Shown here: positions 1 to 10,722 of the stretch, in pieces
Layout: each line of letters begins with the position of its first letter
Numbering within the stretch: position 1 is the stretch's first letter
Source of the DNA: Plutella xylostella
Taxonomy: Eukaryota > Arthropoda > Insecta > Lepidoptera > Plutellidae
Reading direction: 5' to 3'
Assembly (NCBI RefSeq): GCF_932276165.1
Contig: NC_064009.1
Coordinates: 4,526,001 to 4,590,000, forward strand
Length of the DNA: 64,000 bases
The notes under the pieces: model-generated
What the model was told of the DNA's origin: nothing
Database searches by the model: none
Seen by the model: only the letters and a program-made list of their open reading frames with translations
Program-made: the position numbers and the translations under genes

Positions 1-2230
1 ATTTGCAGCGGGCGAGGCGTCTGCGGCGCGCTGCATGTTATGAAGTAAATTCGGTGCGTCTCGCCGGCTTGTCACAGTCTCGCCGTTGTCAATAATAATA
101 AATACATAGAGCACGCATGTAGCCGGGATGGTGACTCGGCTCTAGTTTGTCTATGGCTGACGTCACTGTCTGGGAATCCGCGGCGGCGGGCGTCGCTCCC
201 GCCAGGACTCTCCCGGCTGCATGGCTGCTCCAGGCTGCACAGATCCTGCAAACAAACCCAGTAACATAACTGTCTATGTAATTTATTTTCTACATGCATC
301 AAAACAATAGTTCAAAGTATCTAGTTTGTAAAATACCGAGAATTGGCAAAAAATATGTGCCATTGTACTGCAGCCATGATTAGATTTCAAGTCAGGTGTT
401 TATTCAAAGCGAGTGCGAGTCGACAAATTCCTGTGGTTTCGGCGCGTGATTTCAGTTTAGTAATATTTAGATGCGATCCGTGTGTGGGGCTCCCCACTGG
501 CACGTGACCTGTCCCGGCTCATGTCAGCTGTGGGCATCTGTCACCATCCGGGTCTAACTTTCGCCATATTGCTGTCGCAGCGTTTCTTCTTGCAGTTTCA
601 ACGACAAAAAAAGACGCTTAATAATACACCCGAATAATTGCGCAACCGATCGATGCAGCGTCATGAGCGATCATGAGCTCTTTCCGCATCCAGGTGTAAG
701 GGCACGCAGGAATCAATGGATGTTGGTCTATAGCTTGTGGAGTTCCACATACATCGCCTTATAACTCTCACGCATCGCATGTTCCTGCAAGTTGCATCCT
801 AAGACCACAACTATCACTTTACTTTAATCATAAAGTCGAATGAATTGTCCATAAATCAATGAAATCCAACGCATGCAGCTACGGGGAATCATTTTTAATG
901 GGCTATAATTCCAGTAAGTGGATTCCGTTCGGCCCATGAATGACTATTGTTTCTCTAAACCCCGCGCGTGAGTGGAAAGCGCCGGACGGGCCTTCCCGCT
1001 ATCGTAATTTTGCTAACTCATTGATATTCAAATATTGTTCACTCACTTCTCAATGAATATATGTACAGTCTAGCGCCCGTCACAGTGCCTTCTGTACATT
1101 GAACCATCATAGGCTTAGTAATAAGATCCTCGACTAGATACGATACGTATACATGTGCCCCACTGTACAGTGTTCACTATGACGTTAGTATCTTGTAACG
1201 GACCTCTGCCTTTGCATAAACTGCACATAAAATAATTTCGTATGTACATATAGTGTGGTTTTGCGTCAATCATGTAAAAAATTGCTTCTGATTTATTACC
1301 TATCGATTTGCGTAAGTTCCATATCAGAATATGTAATGGCGGTTAACATGACAAATAGGTTTATAAAATTTCATACATATGCCCACGTCCGTTATCCACC
1401 GAAGGGTATATGGTCATAGTTTTTCGCTGTACATTTACTCACGTGATATGTATACATGTGCGAGCCGTATCGCCGTTTTTAGGGTTCCGTAGCCAAAATG
1501 GCAAAAACGGAACCCTTATAGTTTCGTCATGTCCGTCTGTCCGTCTGTCCGTCTGTCCGTCTGTCACAGCCGATTTACTCGGAAACTATAAGTACTACAG
1601 TGATGAAATTTGATGGGAATATGTGTTGTATGAACCGCTACAAAAATATGACACTAAATAGTAAAAAAAAGAATTGGGGGTGGGGCCCCCCATACATGTA
1701 ACTGAGGGATGAAATTTTTTTTTTCGATGTACATACCCGTGTGGGGTATCAATGGAAAGGTCTTTTAAAATGATATAAAGTTTTCTAAAAAACATTTTTC
1801 TTAAAGTGAACGGTTTTTGAGATATCAGCTCTCAAAGTCGTAAAAAGTATGTCCCCCCCCCCTCTATTTTTATAACTACGGGGTATAAAATTCTAAAAAA
1901 AATAGAGGTGATGCATGCTAATTAACTCTTTCAACGATTTTTGGTTTGATCAAAGTATCTCTTATAGTTTTTGAGATAGGTTGATTTAACTGTAATTTTG
2001 CTGCTACGGAACCCTTTGTGCGCGAGCCCGACTCGCACTTGGCCGGTTTTTTTAATGAATACAATGTGCTAAGCGTACACATCTAAAATCTATAGTTTCT
2101 TTGTGTTTTCAGTATCAATGAAGTGATATTCTATTATTCTATTCTAAACAAGTTCACTTGGTCCACAGAGGCAATGCTTCGGTATCAATTAAGTAATATT
2201 ATATTCTAAACAATTTGTCTTCGTCCACAG
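1..2230. other. Terminal intron of the ZIP11-like gene (no exon seen)
   Basis: No coding exon is recognisable before the splice acceptor at 2230. If the exon at 2231-2309 is the last exon of its gene, this stretch is the 3' part of its last intron. It holds a GC-rich patch at the extreme left with a full CRE palindrome (TGACGTCA, 158-165), AT-rich unique sequence, and an interspersed repeat at about 1481-2053. Short open frames here show no protein-like features. Confidence 0.6.
1481..2053. repeat. Interspersed repeat, copy 1 of a near-identical pair
   Basis: A 573-bp unit starts AGGGTTCCGTAGCC and ends GACTCGCACTTGGCCGG followed by a T run. It recurs at 40145-40712 in the same orientation with only a 3-bp and a few homopolymer differences. 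The left end GGGTTCCGTAGC is inverted near the right end as GCTACGGAACCC (about 2001-2012), followed by a short GC-rich hairpin (GTGCGCGAG...CTCGCAC). Four (GTCCGTCT) units lie near the left end. No long ORF is present. From memory, such repeats are common in moth genomes. The class is unresolved: non-autonomous DNA element or Helitron-like. Confidence 0.8.
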
Positions 2231-2242
2231 AGGCAACGGCAA
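2111..2242 (+). repeat. Tandem duplication containing the terminal splice acceptor
   Basis: Copy 1 (2111-2180) and copy 2 (2181-2242) share the order GTATCAAT(G/T)AAGT(G/A)ATATT, ATTCTAAACAA, then GTCCACAG followed by AGGCAA. Each copy therefore carries an intron end plus the first bases of the exon. The downstream acceptor (2230) gives the long open last exon. The upstream one (2168) would read GNASVSIK and stop at 2194-2196. Confidence 0.85.
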
Positions 2243-2309
2243 GCTGGCCACGTGGGGCTGCATCATCGGCTTCGTGGTCATGATGTGCCTGGACGTGGGG
2301 CTCGGCTAA
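2231..2309 (+). CDS. Last exon of a ZIP-family zinc transporter (SLC39A11/ZIP11-like), partial
   Basis: A pyrimidine-rich stretch ending TCGTCCACAG precedes an open segment. From 2232 it reads GNGKLATWGCIIGFVVMMC then LDVGLG and stops at 2307-2309. A glycine- and hydrophobic-rich final transmembrane helix ending directly at the C-terminus fits SLC39 zinc/metal transporters. From memory the final residues are closest to ZIP11-type members, which move zinc across Golgi or plasma membranes. GC-rich codon use contrasts with the AT-rich surroundings, as expected of an exon. The earlier exons lie to the left of the window. The family call rests on 25 residues only, so ZIP11 rather than another ZIP is a moderate inference. 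A C-rich 3' UTR follows the stop. Confidence 0.6.
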
Positions 2310-3674
2310 CCACCCCCTGCCCCCCGCGCCCCTCACCACGTGCCTTCACCCCCGCGACCACTGCTGTCACACATGGTATAGGTTACTCTTACTTGACGAT
2401 TTAAGGTCGTCCACCTTTGGGAATCGCACCTAAAGAACGCATTCAGTATTCTTTGTATAGAAATTCACACAACTGCGTCAACTTCATCGGCATTGCCGAT
2501 GCCGTTTCTCCATAAATTTAAAAAAATCCGTTTGGTCCGATACGTACGATATCGATAGGTGGATGCTTACCTTTAGAGAGCTGGTTCAATGCTACGAGCC
2601 TACAGTTCAATGCTACGAGCCTACAAGAGACTTTTGGTTAGAGTAAGTAGCAGATCTCCGAAACTAGTTAATTACTTCGTCAAGCAAGAGCAGCCCCCAG
2701 AAAGCACCCCGATTGTTTTATATACGAATTTAATGCATACTTTATTCGGTTAAAGTAGTTATTTGTATTACTTAATATTTTGTTTGGAACAGCTACTTAA
2801 ACGTTCAGGATAAGATAGGATAAGTTTGGTGCAATGTGAACAGTCTCATTTTACAAAAAAATATGTTGTTGGTAAGGATATGTCACAAACAGCATTATGT
2901 CAGATATGCTTACCTATCTATATTTATTCAGTTACATGTAATTTTGCTTAAAAAAATAGATGTACTGTAAATTGCCCTTCTAGAAATGCATTTGGTGCCA
3001 ATATTTTTAGTAATTTAGCATTTAGTTAATTTATGGAATCATTCTTAGACTAGACAATAATTATTATAGACAAATTATACATTCAATCGATTTATTTACT
3101 ATAAACTATCATTAATGAATCGGGGTGACATTAATCGATGCGATAGATATTTGAAATCATTGCAATTATATACGAAATTTTGTACTTTTTAAAGAAAAAC
3201 TAAATTAAGTAACGTCGCACTAATAATTCTAATAATGTCAGCGGTAGGGAAATTTTATGCAAAGATTATGTTTAATTTTATCTTATTGAGTTTTAAATCA
3301 TGTACAGTGTAGATATTTATGTACAATGTACATTCATAGGTACTAAATGAACTGCCAATGAGTGAATGTCTTATTAGTCTATAAGCAATTGAAGTATTGA
3401 AGAAGGTATTGTGAAATTATGTGATTTGAAACCTAATTCACATAATATGCTAGGGTCAATTAAATTTAGCTTGTTTCGATTGATACGCCCAATGATTTCT
3501 GAATCATATCGTTAATTATAACTACCGAATTCATACTCGATTCGTTACTCGAATATCGACTTTCGGCCTAGCACAAAGAGTAAACCTTCGAGTATTACGA
3601 TGACACTTGCAAGCCAAACTGACAGTTCGTTCTATGCATTCGGGGGTTAAAATTTTAATTTGTTAAGAAGAGCA

Positions 3675-3715
3675 AGCACGGGGCGCAATTAAGAGTCTTA
3701 AATGCGCCCCGTGCT
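3675..3715. repeat. 41-bp near-perfect palindrome
   Basis: Arms AGCACGGGGCGCA (from 3675) and TGCGCCCCGTGCT (to 3715) enclose TTAAGA-G-TCTTAA, so the pairing is continuous except for one A/A mismatch on each side and a 1-nt centre. It could extrude as a cruciform or be the remains of a foldback element. The loop is far too short for a microRNA precursor. Confidence 0.85.
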
Positions 3716-4559
3716 AGCCCTTAAAAAGGACTTAAAATAACATTTTAGAGAAATTCATCTGAATGAATCCTGTGTACAAATAAAAAAACAAGATTTCCTG
3801 CCTTCGTTCATACCAAACGTCAAGTAATATACTGTATGAGTAGTGACTTTACAGCCATTCCTATTAGTATTCATATAAATAAGTGAGGAAAACAATGCCT
3901 AATGTGATAATAAATTAGAATATAATTATGATATTATATATACTATTGTCAAGATTTTGAAAATTTGCACAATCTTCCTTCTTTCACAATTTTGTTATTC
4001 AATATTTTGCCCCAAAGAATTACTAAACGCTATGATGATGATAATTATAGGATTAATTCATTATTTATCTACAATGTTAGGTATATAACCACATGGTTGG
4101 TAACTACGATTACCTAACGAGCTAAAATATTTTTTTAATTAATTGTGTTTATAATAATTGTTTCAGTTGCAAGCTCAAAGTGAAAATAGGTTAAATGTTA
4201 TTTAGAGATAAGATGTTTTTATTTATAAATATATATGTATTCAATATGAAATCAACTATTATTTTTATTGTTTCAATACATTACTAAACAAACCAAACAT
4301 AAGTACTTATGGTCAGTAAGCTTTCAGTAAGTAAGTAAGTATACTTATGGATTAATTATGGAGAATGGATGAAGTATGGAATTCGGTTGAGCTGTTCAAA
4401 AGTCATTCCCATAGTATTGGCATAGTACTACCACTGCAGGGGCTTGGAACTTGGGTTAGATTGAGCCATTATCCACAAATAACTGCGAGTAGATACGTAC
4501 TCATAGCTAAAAGAAAGTAGCCATAGGAATTTAAATAGATGATAGAAACTAATACCTGA

Positions 4560-5410
4560 GTGAACGGTATCTATTTCTTCTGTTGCCGACCGCACGGGCT
4601 GCGCCGGCGCAGGCGAGGGAACTGTCAATGGCTGATAGATGGCGCCGCGGCGGAATGCCGGCTCAATACCCTTCACGAGCATCCCGCCGCTCCCGGGGAA
4701 TGTGTGCTACCAAGTATCTACTACAGGAATTTGACTACAGTTATTGAATCGCATTAGAAAAAAAATAAGGCAAAGGGCGCACGGCGGCGCTAGGCGGTCG
4801 TCGACCCCGCTTGCACTTCGCCCGCGCCCAAACAACCGAATTCCTGCGCGTACACCCCCCTCCCCCCCGCGCCCGCCGGCGATAACCCGCTCTACTCTCA
4901 ATGGAATCCACGAGCTCCAGCCTTATCTGAGGCATGTGGCGCCTCGCGGCCGCTACCCTATCGCTCATCTCTGCTCATCCACGAAACAACATAACAAATT
5001 CTCCAAAATATTTTTGTTTACTCCGTCGTATGCTGATTCGGTACATTGATCCGCTAATGACGTAAACTGCACCTCGCCCGGTGCGGCTGCAGGCTGCGTT
5101 TGCATAGGTCATGCGTTATACATGGGAACGAAATCGAAAAACAGATCGAGAGGAACCGTGTCGAGATCAGGGTCGATGCGTTTTGATCGATATTGCCGAG
5201 TTGTTATGCATCGGGGACGGCCTCATTTCCATTCATTCTGTTTGTTGACAATGTAGGTGGGTCGGGGCGCTGCAGGGGCAGTCGCGCGCGCGCCGCTCGC
5301 CGCGCACGTTGCGCCCGCGCAGCTCCCCCCGCCCCTCCCCGCCGCGCCCCCCGCGCCCCCCGCGCCCCCGCCGCCGCCGCGCCGCTTGTTTACATCCAGC
5401 CTACGTAAGT
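4560..5410. promoter_or_regulatory. GC/CpG-rich island
   Basis: Two C-rich blocks (about 4790-4890 and 5250-5395) with many CpG and CGCG steps stand out from AT-rich flanks. The second block is a run of CCCCGCG-type words. No exon, start codon context or protein-like frame is apparent. Similar islands recur through the window up to bantam. A regulatory or promoter role is an inference from composition only. Confidence 0.4.
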
Positions 5411-6911
5411 TATGCATGTCCCCGATGTAGTCAAATTGATGTGCATTTTGTTTATACTCATTTAAAACGCTCCAGTTCGGTGCATTTCATTATCGCGTCG
5501 CGCCGGCCACCGACAACTGTTTTTGTTTCGATTTAAACAGACGTCATACTTAATAATATCTACCTACATCGTTGGAAGATTTTAAACTTATCTGTTTAGT
5601 ACCTACAATCAAACCATTAACTAGTTTAATTTACTCGTAAATATGTTATATAACTTAAGATATTTTATGTACTTAGGTACTTACCTGCATATAAATTATC
5701 AATAACAAGTACAGTGAATTAAGGCCACCAAATTATTGTTAAAATAAATTCCCTACATTCCACAGCCATACAGCGTCGGCGTCACTGACTTATTTTTGCT
5801 CCTAAATGAGACTCTGTACAATCAGTAGTAGAGATTACTCTCGCTTACAAGATGTATTGCAATGCGGCTATCGCGATTTGCTACATAGAAGGTGAAGCGA
5901 CAATTTTATTTTCAATATCATGCACATCTTGTAAACCAAAATAACCCTAGTTACCACGTGACATGGCCACATGATTCCGATCAATTTTGTGGCGAATTGG
6001 GGTGGATTGGTGTCTCACACCTGCCTTTTGCAATATGTTCTTAGATGCCATCTGGATACGTTTACCAATAAAACTGTATAGACGTAAATCATAGCAATAT
6101 GACACGTCTATTATCCAACATTGCATTCAATCCAACAACGTCGTTACAGACCTTTGCACTGCCCCAAATAATTTCGTAACCGACTTAATATTGAATGTTT
6201 TAATTTAATCATCGACTTACAATATAAGTTGCATTTCATGAATTACGACATAATATCAACAACATTGAAGAGCGTATTAACCGAATATAGTAAACATCCC
6301 GTGGAGCCACCTGTCTGTCGGACCGTAGGAAATGCGCGGGAAATAGCCGCTCTGAGTTTGAATATCGAACGCAAACAATAACAAAATATCCGTTGCGCCG
6401 GCGCACGTGACGCGCGCGTGCGCTGCACCAATCATAAATCAGCTACCACAAAACAATACATTATTAAATCCATAATATGTTTACACGACCAACCACAGGA
6501 CAAGTTAAAAATAAATCTTAATCGATTTAGATGATAGCTGTGTTGTAGTTAATGGAGATAATTGATGCCTTTAGATAAATATAGGATTTTTCTTTCTTGG
6601 CTCAGTATTTCACACAATTTTCATGCAATTTGGCAACATTGGAAACATTACTATACATATAAACATTACAACATTTTTGGGCGGTAGGAGCAAAAAAAGT
6701 TACACATAATAATTTAAACTCTTTTAATTAAAATCAATTAAAACCAATAATTTAACATTTCCTTGAAATATTTACAATCAGGATATGTACAAAGTTAACT
6801 AATAATTGTTATCTGCACTGTCCTACACCTAAAAGCAGTAAAAATAATCAAGCCTTACCTGCTGGCCTGACCTATACATAACACCAATACACTGGACACA
6901 AAATAATAAAC

Positions 6912-7727
6912 ATGGCCACTGCTCAGAAAGTCCTAGAGAAGCAAATTAACATGGAGTCGATGATTGCTTCCCGACTGAATGACTTCGAGATGAGGATGAA
7001 GGCTTTGGGCTCCACAGATAAGAAGTCAGACCTCAGCGCCCTTGCTTCAGACTTCGCTGGGTTTAAGGACATGGTGCTCAGTGTCCTACGCCTCCTGCAG
7101 GAACAAGTCGCAAGTCTAGCCTGTCAAGTGGACGAGATTGACTGCCAGAGCCGTCGGAATGCACTGGTCTTCACTGGTGTCAAGGAGCAGGATGACGAGG
7201 TCCCAGCTGCTACAATCTCTGGCATTATTGTGACCAAGATGGGATTTGCCGAATTTGACCAATCTATGATCCACCATTGCATCAGGATAGGAGCAAAGAA
7301 CCCGAAGAGGCCACGTCCAATTCTTGTACGGCTGGTCAGCATTTCTGCCAAGGCATCAGTATGGGGCAGGAAAAAGCAGCTGAAGTCGAGCGGCATGGTG
7401 GTCAGCGAGTTCTTGACAAAGAGCCGCCAGGACAACTACGCTCGCGCGCGGCGACACTTCGGCATGAATGCGTGCTGGAGCATGAATGGGGCCGTGTTCG
7501 TCAAGCTGCCCGACAACACCAGGGTGCAGATCGTCTCAGCGGCGCAGTTGGACGAGCTGTGCAGGAAGCATCCTGCAGTGGCTCCAGCAACCTCCACGGC
7601 CGCCAGGACGCCCGCCGACAAGCCAGCGACCAAGGCCGGCAAGATCACTCCCACTGCGAGCGCAGGAGCTGCTGCGCCTGCGACGAGGAGCAAGACGGGC
7701 GCATCTTCCAAGGACAGGCGAGTGTAA
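6912..7727 (+). CDS. LINE ORF1 protein (nucleic-acid-binding, coiled coil plus RRM-like)
   Basis: The 271-codon frame begins with ATG and is intact. Residues about 1-85 are rich in heptad-like Leu/Met/Ile spacing, consistent with a coiled coil. They lead into IDCQSRRNALVFTGVKE, the hallmark start of the RRM-like core of LINE ORF1 proteins. A basic segment (about 120-190, with KNPKRPRPILVRL and KSRQDNYARARRHFG) resembles the C-terminal nucleic-acid-binding domain. The tail (about 215-271) is low-complexity Ala/Thr/Pro/Lys. In this family the protein binds the element's RNA and chaperones target-primed reverse transcription. There is no CCHC zinc knuckle. GC content is higher than the flanks, as is usual for moth LINE ORF1. 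Confidence 0.85.
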   Translation: MATAQKVLEKQINMESMIASRLNDFEMRMKALGSTDKKSDLSALASDFAGFKDMVLSVLRLLQEQVASLACQVDEIDCQSRRNALVFTGVKEQDDEVPAATISGIIVTKMGFAEFDQSMIHHCIRIGAKNPKRPRPILVRLVSISAKASVWGRKKQLKSSGMVVSEFLTKSRQDNYARARRHFGMNACWSMNGAVFVKLPDNTRVQIVSAAQLDELCRKHPAVAPATSTAARTPADKPATKAGKITPTASAGAAAPATRSKTGASSKDRRV

Positions 7728-8202
7728 AGTCATCAGGTGGAAGGTAGATTTCTTTGCCTCTGATTATGTAATTTCCTTTTTTTCTTTTTTCTTTGCAGTT
7801 GTATTGTATCCTACCCTGTTTTGATTTTTATTAATATTTTTCTTTTTGATTGTTGTGACAGCGCAGTGTCGTGTTGTTGTGACACTGACAGCTGACAGAT
7901 TTGATTCTGATGTTTTGCACAGATTAACATTTAGGCTGCGTTCAGAAATCAAATTTAAAAATATGTTTGGTTCGTTAAAAATTCATTTTAAATTTTCATG
8001 TAACTTGTTTGTTCTAAGGTTTTGCATAATTTTTATTTGTATTTACAATGTTATCGCATGGACAGTGCGGATTGATATTATGCGTTATATATATATTAAA
8101 TATTACAATAATCATAGTTTAAATTTAAAATATTGATTAAACAACATATACGTATTAGGTATTTTATATTATATTTTTATTAATAGTAACTATATATATT
8201 TT

Positions 8203-10722
8203 ATGAGTATATATGATTCTGCCGCTAGTGATGATGATGATTTTTTATCATGTTCTTCTGTTGGTTCCACTTCACTTGACATGTCATACATTCCTCTCTC
8301 CTCTAGCCTTAATATGGAACTCTCCAAGTATCGCAAAGCATTGAATGTGGTCCATATTAACGCACAGAGTATTCCTTCACACCATTCTGATATGCTTGCA
8401 TCATTAGACAATAATAATATACACGCTATCCTCGTTTCGGAATCTTGGTTAAAACCGTCGCTTGACTCCTCTGTGTATCCATTACCTGGGTTTAAATTGG
8501 TACGCAACGATCGTACCAACAAAGGTGGCGGGGGAGTAGCGATATACCTTCGCAGTCATATCCCTTACACCATTGTGAGTAGGTCTCCGAGCGAGTATTC
8601 TGGGAAGGCTGAGCATCTCTTCCTAGAAGTGCGTCTCAACTTCAGTAGGATTCTTCTCGGAGTCTACTATAGCCCATCCATGACTGTTAATTATTTCGAA
8701 TCTTTTGAGAAACTTCTTGAGGATTATACTCCCAATTTTGATAACACCATAGTCATGGGCGATTTTAATACATGTCTTTTAAAAAACGACCATCGTTCCA
8801 AATCATTGTACTCTATCACAACTGCACAAAATCTGCACATTTTACCCCTTGACGCTACTCATCATCCTCCGAACTCTGATCCGACACTTCTAGATCTTAT
8901 AATCGTTTCTTCTCCTGACCTTGTACTTCAGCACGGCCAATTAACGGCTGACTGTTTCTCCTATCACGATCTTCTTTATCTTTCTTTTAAGGTTCGTACT
9001 CCTAAACCAAAGAAGCGTACAATTCTCCAGCGTAATTTTAAGAGGATGGACTTGCAGCGGCTCTGCGAAGATGCAAACGCCATTGATTGGGCGCAGCTAA
9101 ATAGCATTGACGACATTGACGCAAGGGTTGAGTTGTTTAATTCTCTCCTGACCGACCTTTTTGACAAACACGCACCCCTTCGTCCAGTTCGTGTGAAACA
9201 GCTGCCGGCCCCTTGGCTTACTGATAACATCAAGACCCTAATGTCGAAGCGAGATCACGCCAAGTACTGCTATAAAAAGCAACCGACAGATGAACACTTG
9301 CAGAAATATAAAGAGCTCAGGAATCGCTGCAATAGAGTGTGTAGAGATGCAAAGCGCCGATACATTCATACTTCCATTGATAACTGTGACACCTCACAGT
9401 TATGGACATTTCTTAAAACGTTGGGCATAGGCAAATCAAGGACGCATTCTAACATTGACACAGACCTCAATGCACTTAATAAGCACTTTTCCACTCCTCC
9501 TTTGACCCTTAGTGATCAAAACAAGGCCGAGGCTCTGAGTAATCTTGATTCTATACCGCTCCCTGATTGCCCTTCATTCACTTTTAAATTGGTTTCTGGT
9601 CGTGACGTTAAGAGATGTATTTCTAACATTACCAGCAAGGCAACCGGTACTGACAATGTTAGTATTCTTATGATTAATCCAATTTTGGATATCATTCTGC
9701 CGCATATCACGAATATAATGAACCTTTCTTTACTTTCCAGTTCATTTCCTAGTACGTGGAAGAATGCTTTCATTGTTCCTCTTCCAAAAGTCCCTAATCC
9801 CTCTTCCTTATCCCAATTTCGCCCAATATCTATCCTACCATTCCTTTCAAAAGTCCTTGAACGCCTTGTATTTGAACAATTTTCCAACTTCCTCTCCACT
9901 CACCATCTACTTAATGAATTTCAGTCCGGGTTTCGAACAGGACATAGTACCGTCACGGCTCTGATCAAGGTCACCGATGACATTCGTTTTAATATGGATA
10001 ACCATCAAGTTACTATTCTAACCCTGTTAGATTTTAGTAACGCATTTAACACGGTGAACTTTGATATACTTTTAGGCATCTTACAATCTCTTAACGTATC
10101 TCCGACAGTCACCAGTTGGTTCGAATCTTACCTTAAAGGTCGTCAGCAGTGTGTGCACACCGACGCAGAGAGCTCTGCCTGGTGTCCGGTACTAGCTGGC
10201 GTCCCGCAAGGCGGCGTACTTTCTCCTTTACTTTTCTCATTATTTATTAATGTCCTTGCTAAACAACTTACTTCTCTCTATCACCTCTATGCAGATGATC
10301 TCCAGATCTACACAAGTGTTCTTCCGGAAAACATAAATATGGCAATTAATGATATTAATAGCAACCTGGAAATCATATCCAAGTGGGTAAAGAAGTTCGG
10401 ACTTTTGCTTAACCCGGATAAGTCACAGGCTATTATATTAGGCAGCTCTAGATTGCTAAATAAGACAAATCTGTTCATACATGGGAAGCTTACCTATGAC
10501 GGCACTGAAATACACTTTGTGAATGCTGTAAAGAATCTAGGCGTCATAATGGACAGCACCCTATCCTGGCTTCCCCAAGTGGAAGCTGTTAGCAAAAAAA
10601 TGTTTGCATCTTTTCATTCGCTCAAGCGCATGCAGTTTTTCCTTCCTCACCACACTAAAATTACGCTGGCGCAGTCTTTGCTGCTTCCCATCCTCGACTA
10701 CGCAGATGTAAGCTATCTCTAA
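8203..10722 (+). CDS. LINE ORF2: endonuclease-reverse transcriptase, C-terminally truncated
   Basis: An 839-residue open frame. Residues about 48-262 form an APE-type endonuclease: HINAQS with N53, LVSESWL with E80, GGGGVAIYLR, VYYSP, MGDFN with D187 and N189, and TLLDLIIVS. The closing motif is SYHDLLYLS (H255), where many relatives have SDH. The reverse transcriptase occupies about 465-800: PLPKVPNP, FRPISILP, SGFRTGHST, LTLLDFSNAF with catalytic D610, GVPQGGVLSPLLF, YADD with D698/D699, and NLGVIMDSTLSW. The usual FxxAFD is FSNAFN here, which is not a catalytic change. The frame ends at LPILDYADVSYL, so the family's C-terminal region is absent. The enzyme would nick host DNA and copy the element's RNA at the nick. 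Whether this copy is active is unknown; loss of the 3' end argues against it. Confidence 0.9.
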   Translation: MSIYDSAASDDDDFLSCSSVGSTSLDMSYIPLSSSLNMELSKYRKALNVVHINAQSIPSHHSDMLASLDNNNIHAILVSESWLKPSLDSSVYPLPGFKLVRNDRTNKGGGGVAIYLRSHIPYTIVSRSPSEYSGKAEHLFLEVRLNFSRILLGVYYSPSMTVNYFESFEKLLEDYTPNFDNTIVMGDFNTCLLKNDHRSKSLYSITTAQNLHILPLDATHHPPNSDPTLLDLIIVSSPDLVLQHGQLTADCFSYHDLLYLSFKVRTPKPKKRTILQRNFKRMDLQRLCEDANAIDWAQLNSIDDIDARVELFNSLLTDLFDKHAPLRPVRVKQLPAPWLTDNIKTLMSKRDHAKYCYKKQPTDEHLQKYKELRNRCNRVCRDAKRRYIHTSIDNCDTSQLWTFLKTLGIGKSRTHSNIDTDLNALNKHFSTPPLTLSDQNKAEALSNLDSIPLPDCPSFTFKLVSGRDVKRCISNITSKATGTDNVSILMINPILDIILPHITNIMNLSLLSSSFPSTWKNAFIVPLPKVPNPSSLSQFRPISILPFLSKVLERLVFEQFSNFLSTHHLLNEFQSGFRTGHSTVTALIKVTDDIRFNMDNHQVTILTLLDFSNAFNTVNFDILLGILQSLNVSPTVTSWFESYLKGRQQCVHTDAESSAWCPVLAGVPQGGVLSPLLFSLFINVLAKQLTSLYHLYADDLQIYTSVLPENINMAINDINSNLEIISKWVKKFGLLLNPDKSQAIILGSSRLLNKTNLFIHGKLTYDGTEIHFVNAVKNLGVIMDSTLSWLPQVEAVSKKMFASFHSLKRMQFFLPHHTKITLAQSLLLPILDYADVSYL

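Larger units (their letters stand above)
2310..6600. other. 3' UTR and intergenic region with a GC island
   Basis: A short C-rich segment after the stop (to about 2370) is the start of the transporter's 3' UTR. Several AATAAA hexamers follow (for example near 3777 and 3910), but none can be chosen as the true end. The remainder is AT-rich without coding signal, apart from the GC island at about 4560-5410 and the palindrome at 3675-3715. Short frames inside the island are a product of low stop-codon density and look like low-complexity Arg/Pro/Ala strings. Confidence 0.6.
6600..10722 (+). mobile_element. CR1-like non-LTR retrotransposon (LINE), 3' end missing
   Basis: The element has the two-ORF layout of CR1/L1-type LINEs. 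ORF1 spans 6912-7727, a 475-bp AT-rich spacer follows (7728-8202), and ORF2 spans 8203-10722 with endonuclease and reverse transcriptase. Both frames are open, so the copy is young. The 5' boundary is not visible; about 300 bp of leader before ORF1 is assumed. ORF2 stops shortly after the RT thumb at ILDYADVSYL, where related proteins usually continue for roughly a hundred or more residues. No 3' UTR, A-tail or microsatellite tail follows, and no target-site duplication was found. The 3' part therefore seems deleted after insertion. Confidence 0.85.
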
